Shown piece after piece: positions 18,908-28,166 of a DNA stretch of 64,000 nt. The notes under the pieces were generated by a model, which saw only the letters and a list, made by a program, of their open reading frames with translations, was not told the DNA's origin and did no database searches. A program made the position numbers and the translations under genes. Location: positions 97,498-161,497 of the forward strand of contig NZ_JAMXWN010000007.1 of assembly GCF_024125425.1 (NCBI RefSeq), given 5' to 3'. This stretch comes from Sporolactobacillus kofuensis (GTDB lineage: Bacteria > Bacillota > Bacilli > Bacillales > Sporolactobacillaceae). The number at the start of each line of letters is the position of its first letter. Position 1 is the stretch's first letter.

Positions 18908-19020
18908 ATGCGAGACGCCTGTGGAGCGTTCCTGTTGATTGCAGGCCAAAGGAGGCCCAGCAGATCGTGGCTTGACCGAGGAGGCTCTTGGACTGCCCGC
19001 GGCAAGCGAGCAACTGAAGT
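18908..19020 (+). repeat. Intergenic repeat, copy B (diverged)
   Basis: Shares GCGAGACGCCTG at 18910, GACCGAGGAGGCTC near 18974 and GCCCGCGGCAAGCGAGCAA near 18996. The middle is more diverged than in other copies. It lies downstream of rplT. No gene is seen between 18773 and 19247; a weak hairpin with ACCAGG/CCTGGT and TTTTT is at 19075-19102. Confidence 0.75.
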
Positions 19021-19176
19021 GTTATTTATGCACAAAGTTTGATGAATTAACCGGATAAAGAGTGATAGCCAAGGACCAGGCTTAACCTGGTTTTTCTAAT
19101 ACATATAATATGGAAGGCGATGAAAATGCAAAGTTAATGATTGATCATTTTAATTGATGTACATGAGAGAATAAAA

Positions 19177-19206
19177 GAGAGCACCCGGGTGACAGGTGCT
19201 CTCGAA
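19177..19206 (-). terminator. Terminator of the first YjcZ-like gene
   Basis: GAGAGCACC and GGTGCTCTC form a 9-bp perfect stem. On the minus strand it is followed by CTTTTATT. Confidence 0.7.
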
Positions 19207-19247
19207 TCACGAGAGGTGATGGAACTTGTGGCTATACAGTTCCATTA

Positions 19248-19346
19248 TTAGTAGCAGAATGCTGTGCCAACAATGATCAAAAGAATGAACAGAACGACGA
19301 TCAACGCAAAGCCACTACCGTGGCTGTATCCACCATCATAGCCCAT
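19248..19346 (-). CDS. YjcZ-family small sporulation protein
   Basis: A 32-aa product starting MGYDGGYSHGSGFALIVVLF and ending in GTAFCY. A Gly/Tyr-rich head is followed by one hydrophobic helix (ALIVVLFILLIIVG), the hallmark of YjcZ-type proteins, several of which are made during sporulation and found in spores. GGAGG lies upstream of the ATG. CATAAGAT further upstream resembles a sigma-K -10 element. A paralogue lies at 19737. Confidence 0.85.
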   Translation of the reverse strand: MGYDGGYSHGSGFALIVVLFILLIIVGTAFCY

Positions 19347-19504
19347 GAGTGAATAACCTCCTTATCACATGATAGTTCATCTTATGTTAGAAGTTCAGAA
19401 ATGTAAGGGACAAATGCATAAGTCCAATGCCCAATTTTTGGGTGTTACTTGTTGAAAGATAGGAATGAATAAAACGTTGAGGTGCGATGTTCATTCAAAA
19501 GTGG

Positions 19505-19602
19505 CGATGCGAGACGCTTGCGAGATCACGTGCCGGCAAGATACCGCAGACTTTTGCGTGTTCGGGGAGGCTCACGGTGCCCCAGGCAAGGAGCAATCGA
19601 AG
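19505..19602 (+). repeat. Intergenic repeat, copy C (diverged)
   Basis: Shares GATGCGAGACGC at 19506, GGGGAGGCTCACGGTGCCC at 19564 and GAGCAATCGAAGCAAA at 19591. It continues into a tail (ATCAATGCAAGATCAAGGACTGGG) that recurs in copies D and F. Confidence 0.75.
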
Positions 19603-19667
19603 CAAAATCAATGCAAGATCAAGGACTGGGCGGTTTTTACCCCATTCTTCTTAGCATATATGGAAAA

Positions 19668-19689
19668 GGGTACCTGGTGCAAGGTACCC
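19668..19689 (-). terminator. Terminator of the second YjcZ-like gene
   Basis: GGGTACCT and AGGTACCC form an 8-bp perfect stem; on the minus strand TTTTCC follows. Confidence 0.65.
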
Positions 19690-19736
19690 TAATCATTGGA
19701 GTGACATGATGATTATTAATGAAGGTTAGGTAATGA

Positions 19737-19892
19737 TTAATAAACAAAGGTTGCCCCAACGATGATAAGTAAAATGAACAGAACAACGATTAAAGCAAAA
19801 TTACTGCAGCAGTTGTTGCCATACCCGCCATATCCGCCGTATCCACCTTTGCAATCAGAAGCTCCGCCGTAATAAGGTTGATTATTATACAA
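19737..19892 (-). CDS. YjcZ-family small sporulation protein (TTG start)
   Basis: A 51-aa paralogue of the 19248 product. It begins with TTG after GGGGAGGTG (fMet-YNNQPYYGGASD), has a GGYGGYGGYGNNCC Gly/Tyr-rich head and ends with the same helix (FALIVVLFILLIIVGATFVY). The shared C-terminal helix makes the family call strong. It is too short and has an uncommon start, so it is easily missed. Confidence 0.8.
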   Translation of the reverse strand: MYNNQPYYGGASDCKGGYGGYGGYGNNCCSNFALIVVLFILLIIVGATFVY

Positions 19893-20027
19893 AGTCTACA
19901 CCTCCCCATCACGTGATAATCCAGTATATGAGTTGGTGGCTCAATGCGGAATAATGAAAAAGCCCAGATTATGAAACAATAATAATGAAAGAACTATTCA
20001 GCTCTGAACGGGTACAGGTGGTTATGA

Positions 20028-20363
20028 TCATCTATGGATGACCACTTGAGTACCGACCGGAGCTTTAGAGGATAATTCAAGAACATCTGAATTAAAGAGT
20101 CGAATACAGCCATGTGAGACATCTTTTCCAATCGAAGACGGATCGTTTGTTCCGTGGATCCCATAGTGTGGCCGTGAAAGTCCCATCCAAAGTCCGCCGT
20201 AGGGTCCGCCTGGATTCACTTGTTTATTAATAATTGTGTATGTTCCGGCTGGTGTTGGTGTCACCATCTTGCCGACGCCAATGGGGTACGTATTAAGTAA
20301 TCGATGATCATCGAATAGGTTTAGTTCATGTAGTGATGTTTTAATGTCGATCCATACCGCCAT
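20028..20363 (-). CDS. Stand-alone L,D-transpeptidase (YkuD domain)
   Basis: Forms 3-3 peptidoglycan cross-links in known relatives. The 111-aa product is only the catalytic YkuD domain: GVGKMVTPTPAGTYTI, HYGIHGTNDPSSIG and the active-site SHGCIRLFNSDV with the catalytic cysteine. It has no signal peptide, LysM domain or transmembrane segment, unlike the longer B. subtilis YkuD. GGAG precedes the ATG by 8 nt. It lies among sporulation genes, so a role in the spore wall is possible but inferred. Confidence 0.85.
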   Translation of the reverse strand: MAVWIDIKTSLHELNLFDDHRLLNTYPIGVGKMVTPTPAGTYTIINKQVNPGGPYGGLWMGLSRPHYGIHGTNDPSSIGKDVSHGCIRLFNSDVLELSSKAPVGTQVVIHR

Positions 20364-20442
20364 GTAATCAGCTCCACGTTTTTATTAACTAGTTTATGAT
20401 GCTGACATAGGTTCGTTAATATAAGATCCTATTCAACAAAAA

Positions 20443-20469
20443 AAATCGAGAGAAGGATCTCTCTCGATT
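20443..20469 (-). terminator. Terminator of sspI
   Basis: AATCGAGAGA and TCTCTCGATT form a 10-bp perfect stem. On the minus strand eight Ts follow. Confidence 0.85.
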
Positions 20470-20496
20470 TCTTCGGTATTCTTTTGAATGAATCAT

Positions 20497-20700
20497 TTAT
20501 ACCCCTTGTTCCAAACGGGTCAACATCTGATCCCGAAAGGTATTGTCCGATTTGTTCCACAGAACTTCAAAGAGCACACCAAGGCCGGGAAGCATCTTCT
20601 CCTGACCGTCTTGAATTGCATCAACAACTGTATCCTGAAGCTGTTGTTTGTTGTTGCCCGATAAGTTATGCAGCACTGCACGGCGAATGTCTAAATCCAT
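20497..20700 (-). CDS. sspI: Small acid-soluble spore protein I
   Basis: 67-aa minor SASP of the spore core, starting MDLDIRRAVLHNLSGNNKQQ, followed by LQDTVVDAIQDGQEKMLPGLGVLFEVLW. This is the SspI family pattern. Location next to the ysgA-type methylase and pheST matches B. subtilis. A sigma-G-like promoter lies upstream. Confidence 0.93.
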   Translation of the reverse strand: MDLDIRRAVLHNLSGNNKQQLQDTVVDAIQDGQEKMLPGLGVLFEVLWNKSDNTFRDQMLTRLEQGV

Positions 20701-20748
20701 TAGGTCACGAACTCCTTTCTTTGAGCATTTAATGCTGGTGATATGGTA

Positions 20749-20778
20749 TAGTATGGATAGTAGGCGGGCAATTATGTA
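20749..20778 (-). promoter_or_regulatory. Sigma-G-like promoter of sspI
   Basis: On the minus strand a CATACTA -10 (plus 20749-20755) lies 17 nt from TACATA. CATACTA matches the forespore sigma-G -10 consensus, as expected for an SASP gene. Confidence 0.6.
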
Positions 20779-20802
20779 CCGTTTTTAAAGGGGTTCTTTT
20801 GT

Positions 20803-21570
20803 GTGCGACGAATGGTTTCTTTACAAAACGAAAAAGTGAAATTATGGAAAAAACTAAAAATAAGAAAATGGCGTGACCGCGAGCAACAGTATTTACTTGA
20901 AGGCCCGCATCTTGTCCAAGAAGCTGTGTTCTCTGCAAAAGAACAAATCAATACGATTTTGATCGATGTAGCTTTTCATCTTCCTCAGGATTGGCCGCTA
21001 GACACGATTGAAGTTTTTCAGGTCACGCATAAGATCTTTACTGAGCTGTCTCAAACAGAAACGCCGCAAGGCATAATTGCCATTTGTGAGATGAGTCAGT
21101 CAGCCATTCAATTACAGCAAGGCCGTTATTTGTTGGTGGATGGGGTTCAAGATCCGGGCAACTTAGGTACACTGATTCGAACGGCCGATGCATTTGGTTT
21201 GGATGCTGTTTTTCTCGGTGATGGCTGTGTCGATGGCTATAATGCGAAAACGTTACGCTCCGCGCAAGGTTCCCATTTTCATCTCCCGGTGATCCACCGC
21301 AACTTATTTAGTCTGGCAGATGAAATGAAAAACCAGAAAATTCCACTGTACGGCTCTTCGCTCCAAGGAGATGAACTGCATAAGGTAACGGTTGAACGTC
21401 CTTATTTTGGTTTAGTGGTTGGTAATGAAGGAAATGGCGCATCTCCGGAGCTGTTGGCAGAAATGGATCAGCAGGTCAAGATTCCAATGGCGGGAAGAGC
21501 AGAGTCACTGAATGTTGCAGTTGCCTCTGGGATTTTGTTATATTGGCTTCAATCTGGTGGGCTTGCATAA
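20803..21570 (+). CDS. TrmH/SpoU-family RNA 2'-O-methyltransferase (YsgA-like)
   Basis: SAM-dependent 2'-O-ribose methylase of the SPOUT superfamily, 255 aa. The N-terminal substrate-binding domain is followed by the knotted domain with VDGVQDPGNLGTLIRTADAFG (motif 1), VVGNEGNGASPEL (motif 2) and IPMAGRAESLNVAVASGILLY (motif 3). The RNA target is unknown. The GTG start fits an AAAGGGG site; ATG 20812 is an alternative. It is divergent from sspI and upstream of the pheS leader. Confidence 0.9.
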   Translation: MRRMVSLQNEKVKLWKKLKIRKWRDREQQYLLEGPHLVQEAVFSAKEQINTILIDVAFHLPQDWPLDTIEVFQVTHKIFTELSQTETPQGIIAICEMSQSAIQLQQGRYLLVDGVQDPGNLGTLIRTADAFGLDAVFLGDGCVDGYNAKTLRSAQGSHFHLPVIHRNLFSLADEMKNQKIPLYGSSLQGDELHKVTVERPYFGLVVGNEGNGASPELLAEMDQQVKIPMAGRAESLNVAVASGILLYWLQSGGLA

Positions 21571-21591
21571 GTGTATGAAAATGCCTATACT
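21563..21591 (+). promoter_or_regulatory. Promoter of the pheST T-box leader
   Basis: TTGCAT at 21563 and TATACT at 21586 are exactly 17 bp apart. It overlaps the end of the preceding methylase gene and would start RNA near 21598. Confidence 0.65.
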
Positions 21592-21639
21592 AGGAAAAGA
21601 ATGTCACAAGATTTGTTGTTCATTGAGCACGTTCCAATG

Positions 21640-21898
21640 AACGTATAGGAATAAAATAACTGTGATGGAGATTAGTAATTCAACGACGCCATTCAGGGAG
21701 AGTATGTCATTGACTGCAAGCATGCTCATGATACGAGTTGAACGAATTCACTCTTGAGTTGCCGTTTGAACCCGGTGAAATGCCGGTCTAGAATAGGCCG
21801 GCTTTCGCCGTTAAACGTTTTATAAGTGGGCAGCATTCATGCTGTCAACAAGGGTGGTACCGCGACGCTTCGTCCCTTTTTGGGGACGGGGCTTTTTT
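21640..21898 (+). promoter_or_regulatory. T-box riboswitch (tRNA-Phe) upstream of pheS
   Basis: The conserved T-box motif AAGGGTGGTACCGCG is at 21850-21864. It is followed by a terminator with GTCCC/GGGAC arms and TTTTTT (to 21898). A long structured region lies upstream; CGAATTCACTC near 21745 holds a TTC triplet, a suitable phenylalanine specifier. Uncharged tRNA-Phe binding would prevent termination and raise pheST expression. Confidence 0.92.
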
Positions 21899-21937
21899 GG
21901 TTTTAAGGATGTTCAAAAAGTGAAGGGATGAAGTGAG

Positions 21938-22975
21938 ATGTTAAAAGAGAAATTGCTTGAACTGCGTGAGCAGGCGTTCGAACACATCAGTTCGGCAGAT
22001 GGATTAAAGGCGCTTCAAGAGGTTCATGTCCGTTTTCTTGGCAAAAAAGGGCCAATCACAGAAGTCTTGAAGGGAATGGGCAAGCTTTCAGCTGAGGAAC
22101 GACCGGTTATCGGACAACTTGCCAATGATGTTCGAAAAATGATCGCGACGAAAATTGAAGAGAAGCGAACATACCTAGAAAATAAATTGCTTGAAACAAA
22201 GCTGGAATCAGAAAAAGTTGATGTCACATTGCCGGGAAGAAAATCAGAAACCGGGAATCATCATCTGCTTGGTTCGATTATTCGTGAGGTAGAAGACCTT
22301 TTTATTGGTCTCGGGTTCTCCATTGAAGAAGGACCTGAAGTTGAGCAAGACTATTATAATTTCGAAGCACTGAACTTACCGAAAGATCATCCGGCACGTG
22401 ATATGCAGGATTCTTTCTATATTACGGATGATCTGTTGATGCGTACGCACACTTCACCGGTTCAGGCACATACCTTGGAAAAGCATAAGGGTGTTGGCCC
22501 TGTTAAAGTCATTTGTCCAGGAAAGGTCTATCGACGGGATAATGATGATGCCACGCACTCTCATCAGTTTATGCAGATTGAAGGTCTTTATGTTGACCAC
22601 AATGTACGTCTAAGTGATTTGAAAGGCATTTTGACTGTATTCGCGAAGCATATGTTTGGAGCAGATCGTGAGATTCGCCTGCGTCCAAGTTTCTTCCCTT
22701 TTACTGAACCCTCTGTGGAGATGGATATTTCCTGCTTCAGGTGCGGCGGACATGGATGCTCAGTCTGCAAAGGTACTGGTTGGATTGAAATTCTTGGCGC
22801 CGGTATGGTTCATCCGAATGTGCTGCGGATGTCCGGGTTTGATCCAAGCGAGTACACCGGTTTTGCATTTGGGATGGGACCCGAACGCATTGCCATGCTG
22901 AAATACGGGATTGAAGATATTCGAAATTTCTATACGGACGATATTCGTTTTCTGAAACAATTTAATCGGGCGTAA
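21938..22975 (+). CDS. pheS: Phenylalanyl-tRNA synthetase alpha subunit
   Basis: Catalytic subunit of the alpha2-beta2 class II synthetase, 345 aa. The N-terminal coiled-coil (about 1-90) contacts tRNA. Class II motif 2 ([20 protein letters not shown]) and motif 3 ([17 protein letters not shown]) are clear, as is [20 protein letters not shown]. It lies 15 bp before pheT and is controlled by the T-box. Confidence 0.97.
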   Translation: MLKEKLLELREQAFEHISSADGLKALQEVHVRFLGKKGPITEVLKGMGKLSAEERPVIGQLANDVRKMIATKIEEKRTYLENKLLETKLESEKVDVTLPGRKSETGNHHLLGSIIREVEDLFIGLGFSIEEGPEVEQDYYNFEALNLPKDHPARDMQDSFYITDDLLMRTHTSPVQAHTLEKHKGVGPVKVICPGKVYRRDNDDATHSHQFMQIEGLYVDHNVRLSDLKGILTVFAKHMFGADREIRLRPSFFPFTEPSVEMDISCFRCGGHGCSVCKGTGWIEILGAGMVHPNVLRMSGFDPSEYTGFAFGMGPERIAMLKYGIEDIRNFYTDDIRFLKQFNRA

Positions 22976-22990
22976 AAGGGAGAGATTAAC

Positions 22991-25402
22991 ATGCTGGTTT
23001 CCTATAAGTGGTTGAAAGAATATGTAGATTTAAGCGGAGTGACGCCGGAACAATTAGCAGATAAAATTACGAATGCCGGTATTGAGGTCGAACATATTAA
23101 CTATCCGGGGGAAGGCTTGAAGGGCATTGTCATCGGTGAAGTGTTAACATGTGAGCCGCATCCTGATTCGGATCATCTGCACGTGTGCCAAGTTAATTTA
23201 GGATCGGAAACGGTGCAGATCGTCTGCGGTGCACCGAATGTTGCGGCGGGACAGAAGGTTCCGGTTGCCACGAACGGTGCAAGGATTGCGGGTAATGTCA
23301 AGATCAGGCGGTCAAAATTTCGAGGTGTGGAATCGAACGGTATGTTATGCGCACTGAGTGAACTGGGCGTCGATAAGGCTTTGGCACCTTACGAAGACGG
23401 CATTTATGTTTTTGACGATGAAGTACCGGTGGGTGAAGATGCACTGCCTTACTTGAATCTCGATGATGCCATTCTCGACTTGGATATTCTTGTGAACAGT
23501 GCCCACTGTATGAACATGATCGGTGTTGCCTATGAAGTGAGCGCCATTCTCGATCGACCGGTTCAAATTAAAGAGCCGGTAGTTGAGGAAACGGATCAAG
23601 AAACTGCTGAAAAGGTTCGTATCACGGTTGATGCCGAGGATAAAGTTCCTTATTACAGTGCACGAATGATGACAGGTATTAAAATCTTACCCTCACCGCG
23701 CTGGATGCAATTGCGCTTGATCGCAGCCGGTGTCCGTCCAATTAGTAATGTCGTGGACATTTCTAATTATGTGATGTTGGAATATGGTCAACCGTTGCAT
23801 ACTTTTGATTATGACAAGTTCGGGTCCAATCATGTGTCTGTTCGCTTTGCAGGGGACAATGAAGAATTAACGACTTTAGATGGGAAAAAAAGAGCGCTGA
23901 ATGCTCATGACTTGCTCATTACGAATGGGCATAAAGGTGTTGCACTTGCCGGTGTTATGGGTGGCCAAAATACAGAAGTTTCCGCGTCTACTGAATCTGT
24001 TCTGCTCGAAGCTGCAGTGTTTGATCCAATGACCATCCGCAAAACGGCCGCTCGACTATCCTTGCGTTCTGATGCCAGCAGCCGTTATGAAAAAGGGATA
24101 GATCGGAACCGCGTTGCACGTGCTGCAGACCGTGCCGCAGAATTGCTTACAAAGTTTGCTCATGCGCGTGTGCTCAAAGGGATCGTAGAAAAAGGAAAAC
24201 GTACAGTGCCGGAACATAAGATCACAATGCCATGGCAGAAGATTAATCAAGTGCTTGGTTCGGATCTGACTTGTGAACAAATTACCGGTACCTTAAAAAG
24301 GTTGAATTTCTCTGTTACAGGAGAAGGCGAAATCATGCATGTATCCGTACCTGCAAGACGGTTTGATGTCACGATTCCAGAAGATCTAGTTGAAGAAGTC
24401 GGTAGGATTTTCGGGTATAATCACATTCTTGCAACGCTTCCTGAGGGTACATCATCGCACGCAGCACTGACACCGTATCAGAAGATGCGCCGAAGAGTGG
24501 AGCTATTGATGGAAAGTATCGGGTTGAGCCAGGTCTACACCTATTCTTTGACAACAAAGGAAAATGCTTCCTCCTATGCGGTTGAGACGAGAGATACGGC
24601 ACCAACTCAAGTCATTTGGCCGATGAGCGAGGAACATGGGGCGCTTCGGCAAAGTATTGTTCCTCAACTGCTTAACGTTGTCCAATATCATCTGAATCGA
24701 CAGATGCCGAATGTGAAGTTCTATGAAATCGGAAAAGTATTCCTTCCGGTTAGCGGTGATCCAAGGCCTGCTGAAGAAGAGCATTTGGCCGGAATCATCA
24801 CAGGTAAACGGACTGAACGAAATTGGGAAGGTGAATCAACGGACGTAGATTTCTTCTCAGCAAAAGGAATGGTTGAAACTCTGTTTGATGCGTTAGCGGT
24901 TAGTGATCAAATCGACTATCAGCCTTCTAAAAGAGAAGGGATGCACCCTGGCCAAACCGCAGATATTTTATTCAATGGGCGAGTGATTGGTTATGTTGGT
25001 GCCCTGCATCCTAAGGTACAAGCTAACCACGGACTCAATGAAACCTATGTGTTTGAAATTGCTATTGAATCACTGCTGCGTCATGGGGAACCTGCGATTG
25101 ATTATCATATTTTGCCACGTTTCCCTTCGACAACACGTGACATCGCATTAGTCGTTAAACGAACAGTTGCTGCTTCAGACCTTAACCGTGTCATTAAGGA
25201 AAATGGTTCACCGCTCCTCAAATCTGTGCGCCTCTTTGATGTTTATGAGGGCGATCACGTTGCGGATGATGAAAAATCTATGGCTTTCTCACTTGTGTAT
25301 TTTGATCCGGAACGGACCTTAACGGATGATGAAGTGAATGCCATTCATGAGAAGATTGTCAGTGCCTGTGCAGAACAATTTGGAGCAGAACTGAGAGGTT
25401 AA
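22991..25402 (+). CDS. pheT: Phenylalanyl-tRNA synthetase beta subunit
   Basis: 803-aa partner of PheS. Order: N-terminal B1 domain, tRNA-binding OB-fold (about 40-150; GEVLTCEPHPDSDHLHVCQV), B3/B4 editing domain (about 210-390), B5 domain, catalytic-like core and C-terminal FDX-ACB anticodon-binding domain (LPRFPSTTRDIALVVKRTV onward). An AGGGAGAG site precedes the ATG. In B. subtilis rnhC and zapA follow; here there is a terminator and repeat copy D. Confidence 0.97.
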   Translation: MLVSYKWLKEYVDLSGVTPEQLADKITNAGIEVEHINYPGEGLKGIVIGEVLTCEPHPDSDHLHVCQVNLGSETVQIVCGAPNVAAGQKVPVATNGARIAGNVKIRRSKFRGVESNGMLCALSELGVDKALAPYEDGIYVFDDEVPVGEDALPYLNLDDAILDLDILVNSAHCMNMIGVAYEVSAILDRPVQIKEPVVEETDQETAEKVRITVDAEDKVPYYSARMMTGIKILPSPRWMQLRLIAAGVRPISNVVDISNYVMLEYGQPLHTFDYDKFGSNHVSVRFAGDNEELTTLDGKKRALNAHDLLITNGHKGVALAGVMGGQNTEVSASTESVLLEAAVFDPMTIRKTAARLSLRSDASSRYEKGIDRNRVARAADRAAELLTKFAHARVLKGIVEKGKRTVPEHKITMPWQKINQVLGSDLTCEQITGTLKRLNFSVTGEGEIMHVSVPARRFDVTIPEDLVEEVGRIFGYNHILATLPEGTSSHAALTPYQKMRRRVELLMESIGLSQVYTYSLTTKENASSYAVETRDTAPTQVIWPMSEEHGALRQSIVPQLLNVVQYHLNRQMPNVKFYEIGKVFLPVSGDPRPAEEEHLAGIITGKRTERNWEGESTDVDFFSAKGMVETLFDALAVSDQIDYQPSKREGMHPGQTADILFNGRVIGYVGALHPKVQANHGLNETYVFEIAIESLLRHGEPAIDYHILPRFPSTTRDIALVVKRTVAASDLNRVIKENGSPLLKSVRLFDVYEGDHVADDEKSMAFSLVYFDPERTLTDDEVNAIHEKIVSACAEQFGAELRG

Positions 25403-25414
25403 TATAATGAAATG

Positions 25415-25451
25415 AAACCGGTGTGGGCATGAGCCTCCTCCGGTTTTATTT
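25415..25451 (+). terminator. Terminator of pheST
   Basis: AAACCGG and CCGGTTT arms with an inner partly paired loop, followed by TTTTATTT. Confidence 0.7.
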
Positions 25452-25491
25452 AAAATAAGACAGTATTAAAGTTTTTGGCTTAAAAATGAAG

Positions 25492-25605
25492 TGAGCTGCG
25501 CGGCGCCTAGGAGCGTCCTGGTGATCGCGAGACAAGTGAGACCCGGAGATCGCAGGTTGTGACCGAGGAAGCTCACGATCACCGAGGCAAGCAATCAAGC
25601 AAAGC
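25492..25605 (+). repeat. Intergenic repeat, copy D
   Basis: Shares GATCGCGAGACAAGTGAGACCC at 25523, GACCGAGGAAGCTCACGATC at 25561 and GGCAAGCAATCAAGC at 25586. A tail hairpin (AAGAACTGGGC/GCCCAGTTCTT, 25622-25650) follows and may terminate weakly. It occupies the place of rnhC-zapA in B. subtilis. Confidence 0.75.
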
Positions 25606-25804
25606 GGAATTGAATCAAAATAAGAACTGGGCGTTTTGCCCAGTTCTTCTGATAAATTGATAACTTTATTTTTCATACTCTCAAGTTTCTGATATGATAA
25701 AAGCAAAAAGCGGCACCATTTGCCGAATCTTACTAAAGGTACCTTTTCTTCTGTGATCGGTAGTACTTCTTATGATGCTAATTACGAAAGTTGGGATAGA
25801 TCTT

Positions 25805-26356
25805 ATGCTCTTGAACTTGATACTCCTTGTCATTCTTGTCTCCGGTTTTTTTATGGGATTCAGGCGCGGTTTAATCTTACAACTTGTGCATCTGGCAGGG
25901 TTTGTTGTGGCTTATATTATCGCAATGATGTATGTCAAACCTCTTGCAGGAACTTTGAAATTTTGGATTCCGTTCCCGACTTCTGCGCAACAAAGTGATA
26001 TGTTCCAATTTCTAGGGAACATGGATCTCCAGACTGCGTATTATCGGGCAATTGCATTTGTGATCCTGTTTCTAGCCGTTAAGATCATTTTGAATATCTT
26101 TGGATCGATGCTTAATTTTCTTGCAGAGTTACCAATCGTGAGATCTGTGAACCATTTAAGTGGTGGATTGTTTGGTTTTATTGAAGTGTATCTCATCGTG
26201 TTCTTCTTGCTGTTTGCCGGTTCGTTAACGCCGGTAGGTGAAATTCAATCAGCCATTCACCAATCATCGCTTGCCCAATCAATGATTGCACATACCCCGG
26301 TATTTTCGAAGATGTTCAAGGACATGTGGGTCGCATTTGCTGGTTGGTTTATTTAA
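25805..26356 (+). CDS. CvpA-family membrane protein (YshB-like)
   Basis: About 183 aa with four hydrophobic segments, starting MLLNLILLVILVSGFFMGFRRGL, the typical CvpA family opening. In-frame ATGs at 25772 and 25775 add up to 11 residues that do not fit the family and lack a ribosome binding site. CvpA relatives have been linked to colicin V production and purF regulation in E. coli; the role in Bacillales is unclear. Position before polX-mutS2 matches B. subtilis yshB. Confidence 0.8.
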   Translation: MLLNLILLVILVSGFFMGFRRGLILQLVHLAGFVVAYIIAMMYVKPLAGTLKFWIPFPTSAQQSDMFQFLGNMDLQTAYYRAIAFVILFLAVKIILNIFGSMLNFLAELPIVRSVNHLSGGLFGFIEVYLIVFFLLFAGSLTPVGEIQSAIHQSSLAQSMIAHTPVFSKMFKDMWVAFAGWFI

Positions 26357-26405
26357 ACGAAAATATATTTATCTGATGTTATGCGTTCTGAAAAGGTGAC
26401 TTTGA

Positions 26406-28124
26406 ATGAATAAGAAACAAATTATTGAACATCTTGATTTGATTGCCTTATATTTGGAAATAAAAGGTGAAAACCCGTTTAAAATAGCAGCTTACCATCG
26501 TGCAGGCCTCGCTCTGGAGAATGATCCGAGATCAATGGACGAAATTGAAAATTTAAGTGAACTAAAAGGAATTGGTCGTTCAACCGCCCAAGTGATTACG
26601 GATTTAGTGACAAGTGGGAAATCAACAGTATTGCAGGACCTTGTTAAGGAGATCCCTTCCGGACTCTTACCGTTGCGCAACCTTCCAGGTCTTGGTGGAA
26701 AAAAGATTGGAAAACTGTATAGAGAACTGGGCATTACTGATCAGTCTTCACTGCAGGAAGCATGCGAACAAGGCAAGGTCAGCCAACTCTCAGGATTTGG
26801 TGCGAAAACGGAGGGAAATCTCCTTGAGGCATTGAAAGAGCAACAGCATCGTCCGAGTGTCCTGCCAATTCCCTACATGCTTGATCTTGCGGAACAAATA
26901 GAACGGGCACTTCAATCTTGTGACCATGTGCATCGATTCTCGCGTGCCGGTAGTTTACGCCGAGCAAAAGAAACAATGAAAGACCTTGATTTTGTTGTTG
27001 AGACATCAGACCCGAAACAAGCAGCTGAGGATTTGCTCCAGAAGTTACCGATTCATGAGATCATTGGGCAAGGCGAGGCGAAAATGACCGTCCTGCTGGA
27101 TGATCACAATCAAGTGTCGGTTGATTTTCGTTTTGCAACAGCGGAAACTTTTGCATCGATGCTGCTCCATTTCACCGGTTCGAAGGAACATAACGTCCTT
27201 CTTCGACGTCTTGCAAAGGAGCGCAATGAAAAGATCAGTGAATATGGGATCGAGAAGGAAGACGGGACAACCAAAGTATTTCAGAACGAGGCAGAAGTTT
27301 ATCGTTATTTTGGCTTAAATTTTATTCCTCCTCAGGCACGTGCAGGTCGAGATGAATTAGATCGTGCGAAAATAGGCCCCTTGCCTCTAATTTCCCTTTC
27401 CAATATTAAAGGCGACCTACATATGCACTCCACTTGGAGTGACGGGGCACATACGATCGAAGAGATGGTAGAGGCGATGCGCGCGCGTGGGTATAGATAT
27501 GCCTGCCTGACCGATCATTCTCGCTCGTTACGGGTCGCAAACGGCTTATCGATTGAGCGTTTGGAGAAACAAATTAATGAAGTATCAAGCATAAATGAAA
27601 GTAATAAGGACTTTACGCTTTTTTCCGGAGTAGAAATGGATATTCTACCGGATGGACGATTGGATTATCCGGATGACATACTTAGACAATTGGACTTCGT
27701 GATTGCATCCATCCATTCCTCTTTTTCCCAAGACAAGAAGCAAATCATGAAACGTTTGGAAAATGCTTGTCGAAATCCTTATGTGCGACTAATTGCTCAT
27801 CCCACGGGTCGGATGTTAGGAAAACGTCGAGGCTATGCCGTGGATGTTGAAGCATTGATTGCGCTTGCCGCTGAGACCGGCACGGCTCTTGAATTGAATG
27901 CAAGCCGCTTCCGTCTTGATCTATCGTCGAAGTGGCTAGGAAAAGTGCAAGAGGCCGGGGTGAAGATTGCCATTGATACAGACAGTCATTCTTTGAAGAT
28001 GATGGAGGATATGAAGCTCGGTGTAGAGACAGCGATCCGTGCCGGAATCAAGCCGGAGAACGTCCTCAATACATGGCCCATTGATCAACTGAAACACTTT
28101 TTACAGCAAAAAAAACCAGTTTAA
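26406..28124 (+). CDS. polX: DNA polymerase/3'-5' exonuclease PolX
   Basis: Family X polymerase for base-excision gap filling, 572 aa. The N-terminal helix-hairpin-helix region has LSELKGIGRSTAQVI and LPGLGGKKIGKLY. The polymerase palm has GSLRRAKETMKDLDFVVE and VSVDFRFA with the metal-binding aspartates. The C-terminal PHP domain (about 335-570) has HMHSTWSDGAHTIEEM, CLTDHS, GVEMDI, LIAHPTGR and DTDSHS, giving 3'-5' exonuclease activity in characterised homologues. It precedes mutS2. Confidence 0.95.
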   Translation: MNKKQIIEHLDLIALYLEIKGENPFKIAAYHRAGLALENDPRSMDEIENLSELKGIGRSTAQVITDLVTSGKSTVLQDLVKEIPSGLLPLRNLPGLGGKKIGKLYRELGITDQSSLQEACEQGKVSQLSGFGAKTEGNLLEALKEQQHRPSVLPIPYMLDLAEQIERALQSCDHVHRFSRAGSLRRAKETMKDLDFVVETSDPKQAAEDLLQKLPIHEIIGQGEAKMTVLLDDHNQVSVDFRFATAETFASMLLHFTGSKEHNVLLRRLAKERNEKISEYGIEKEDGTTKVFQNEAEVYRYFGLNFIPPQARAGRDELDRAKIGPLPLISLSNIKGDLHMHSTWSDGAHTIEEMVEAMRARGYRYACLTDHSRSLRVANGLSIERLEKQINEVSSINESNKDFTLFSGVEMDILPDGRLDYPDDILRQLDFVIASIHSSFSQDKKQIMKRLENACRNPYVRLIAHPTGRMLGKRRGYAVDVEALIALAAETGTALELNASRFRLDLSSKWLGKVQEAGVKIAIDTDSHSLKMMEDMKLGVETAIRAGIKPENVLNTWPIDQLKHFLQQKKPV

Positions 28125-28166
28125 CCGAATAAAGAAGGCATCCTCAAATAGAGGGAGATGTGATGA

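Noticed and set aside
19465..19709. Two overlapping plus-strand frames of about 75 codons
   Set aside because: They read through repeat copy C and the minus-strand terminator; no ribosome binding site and no conserved pattern.
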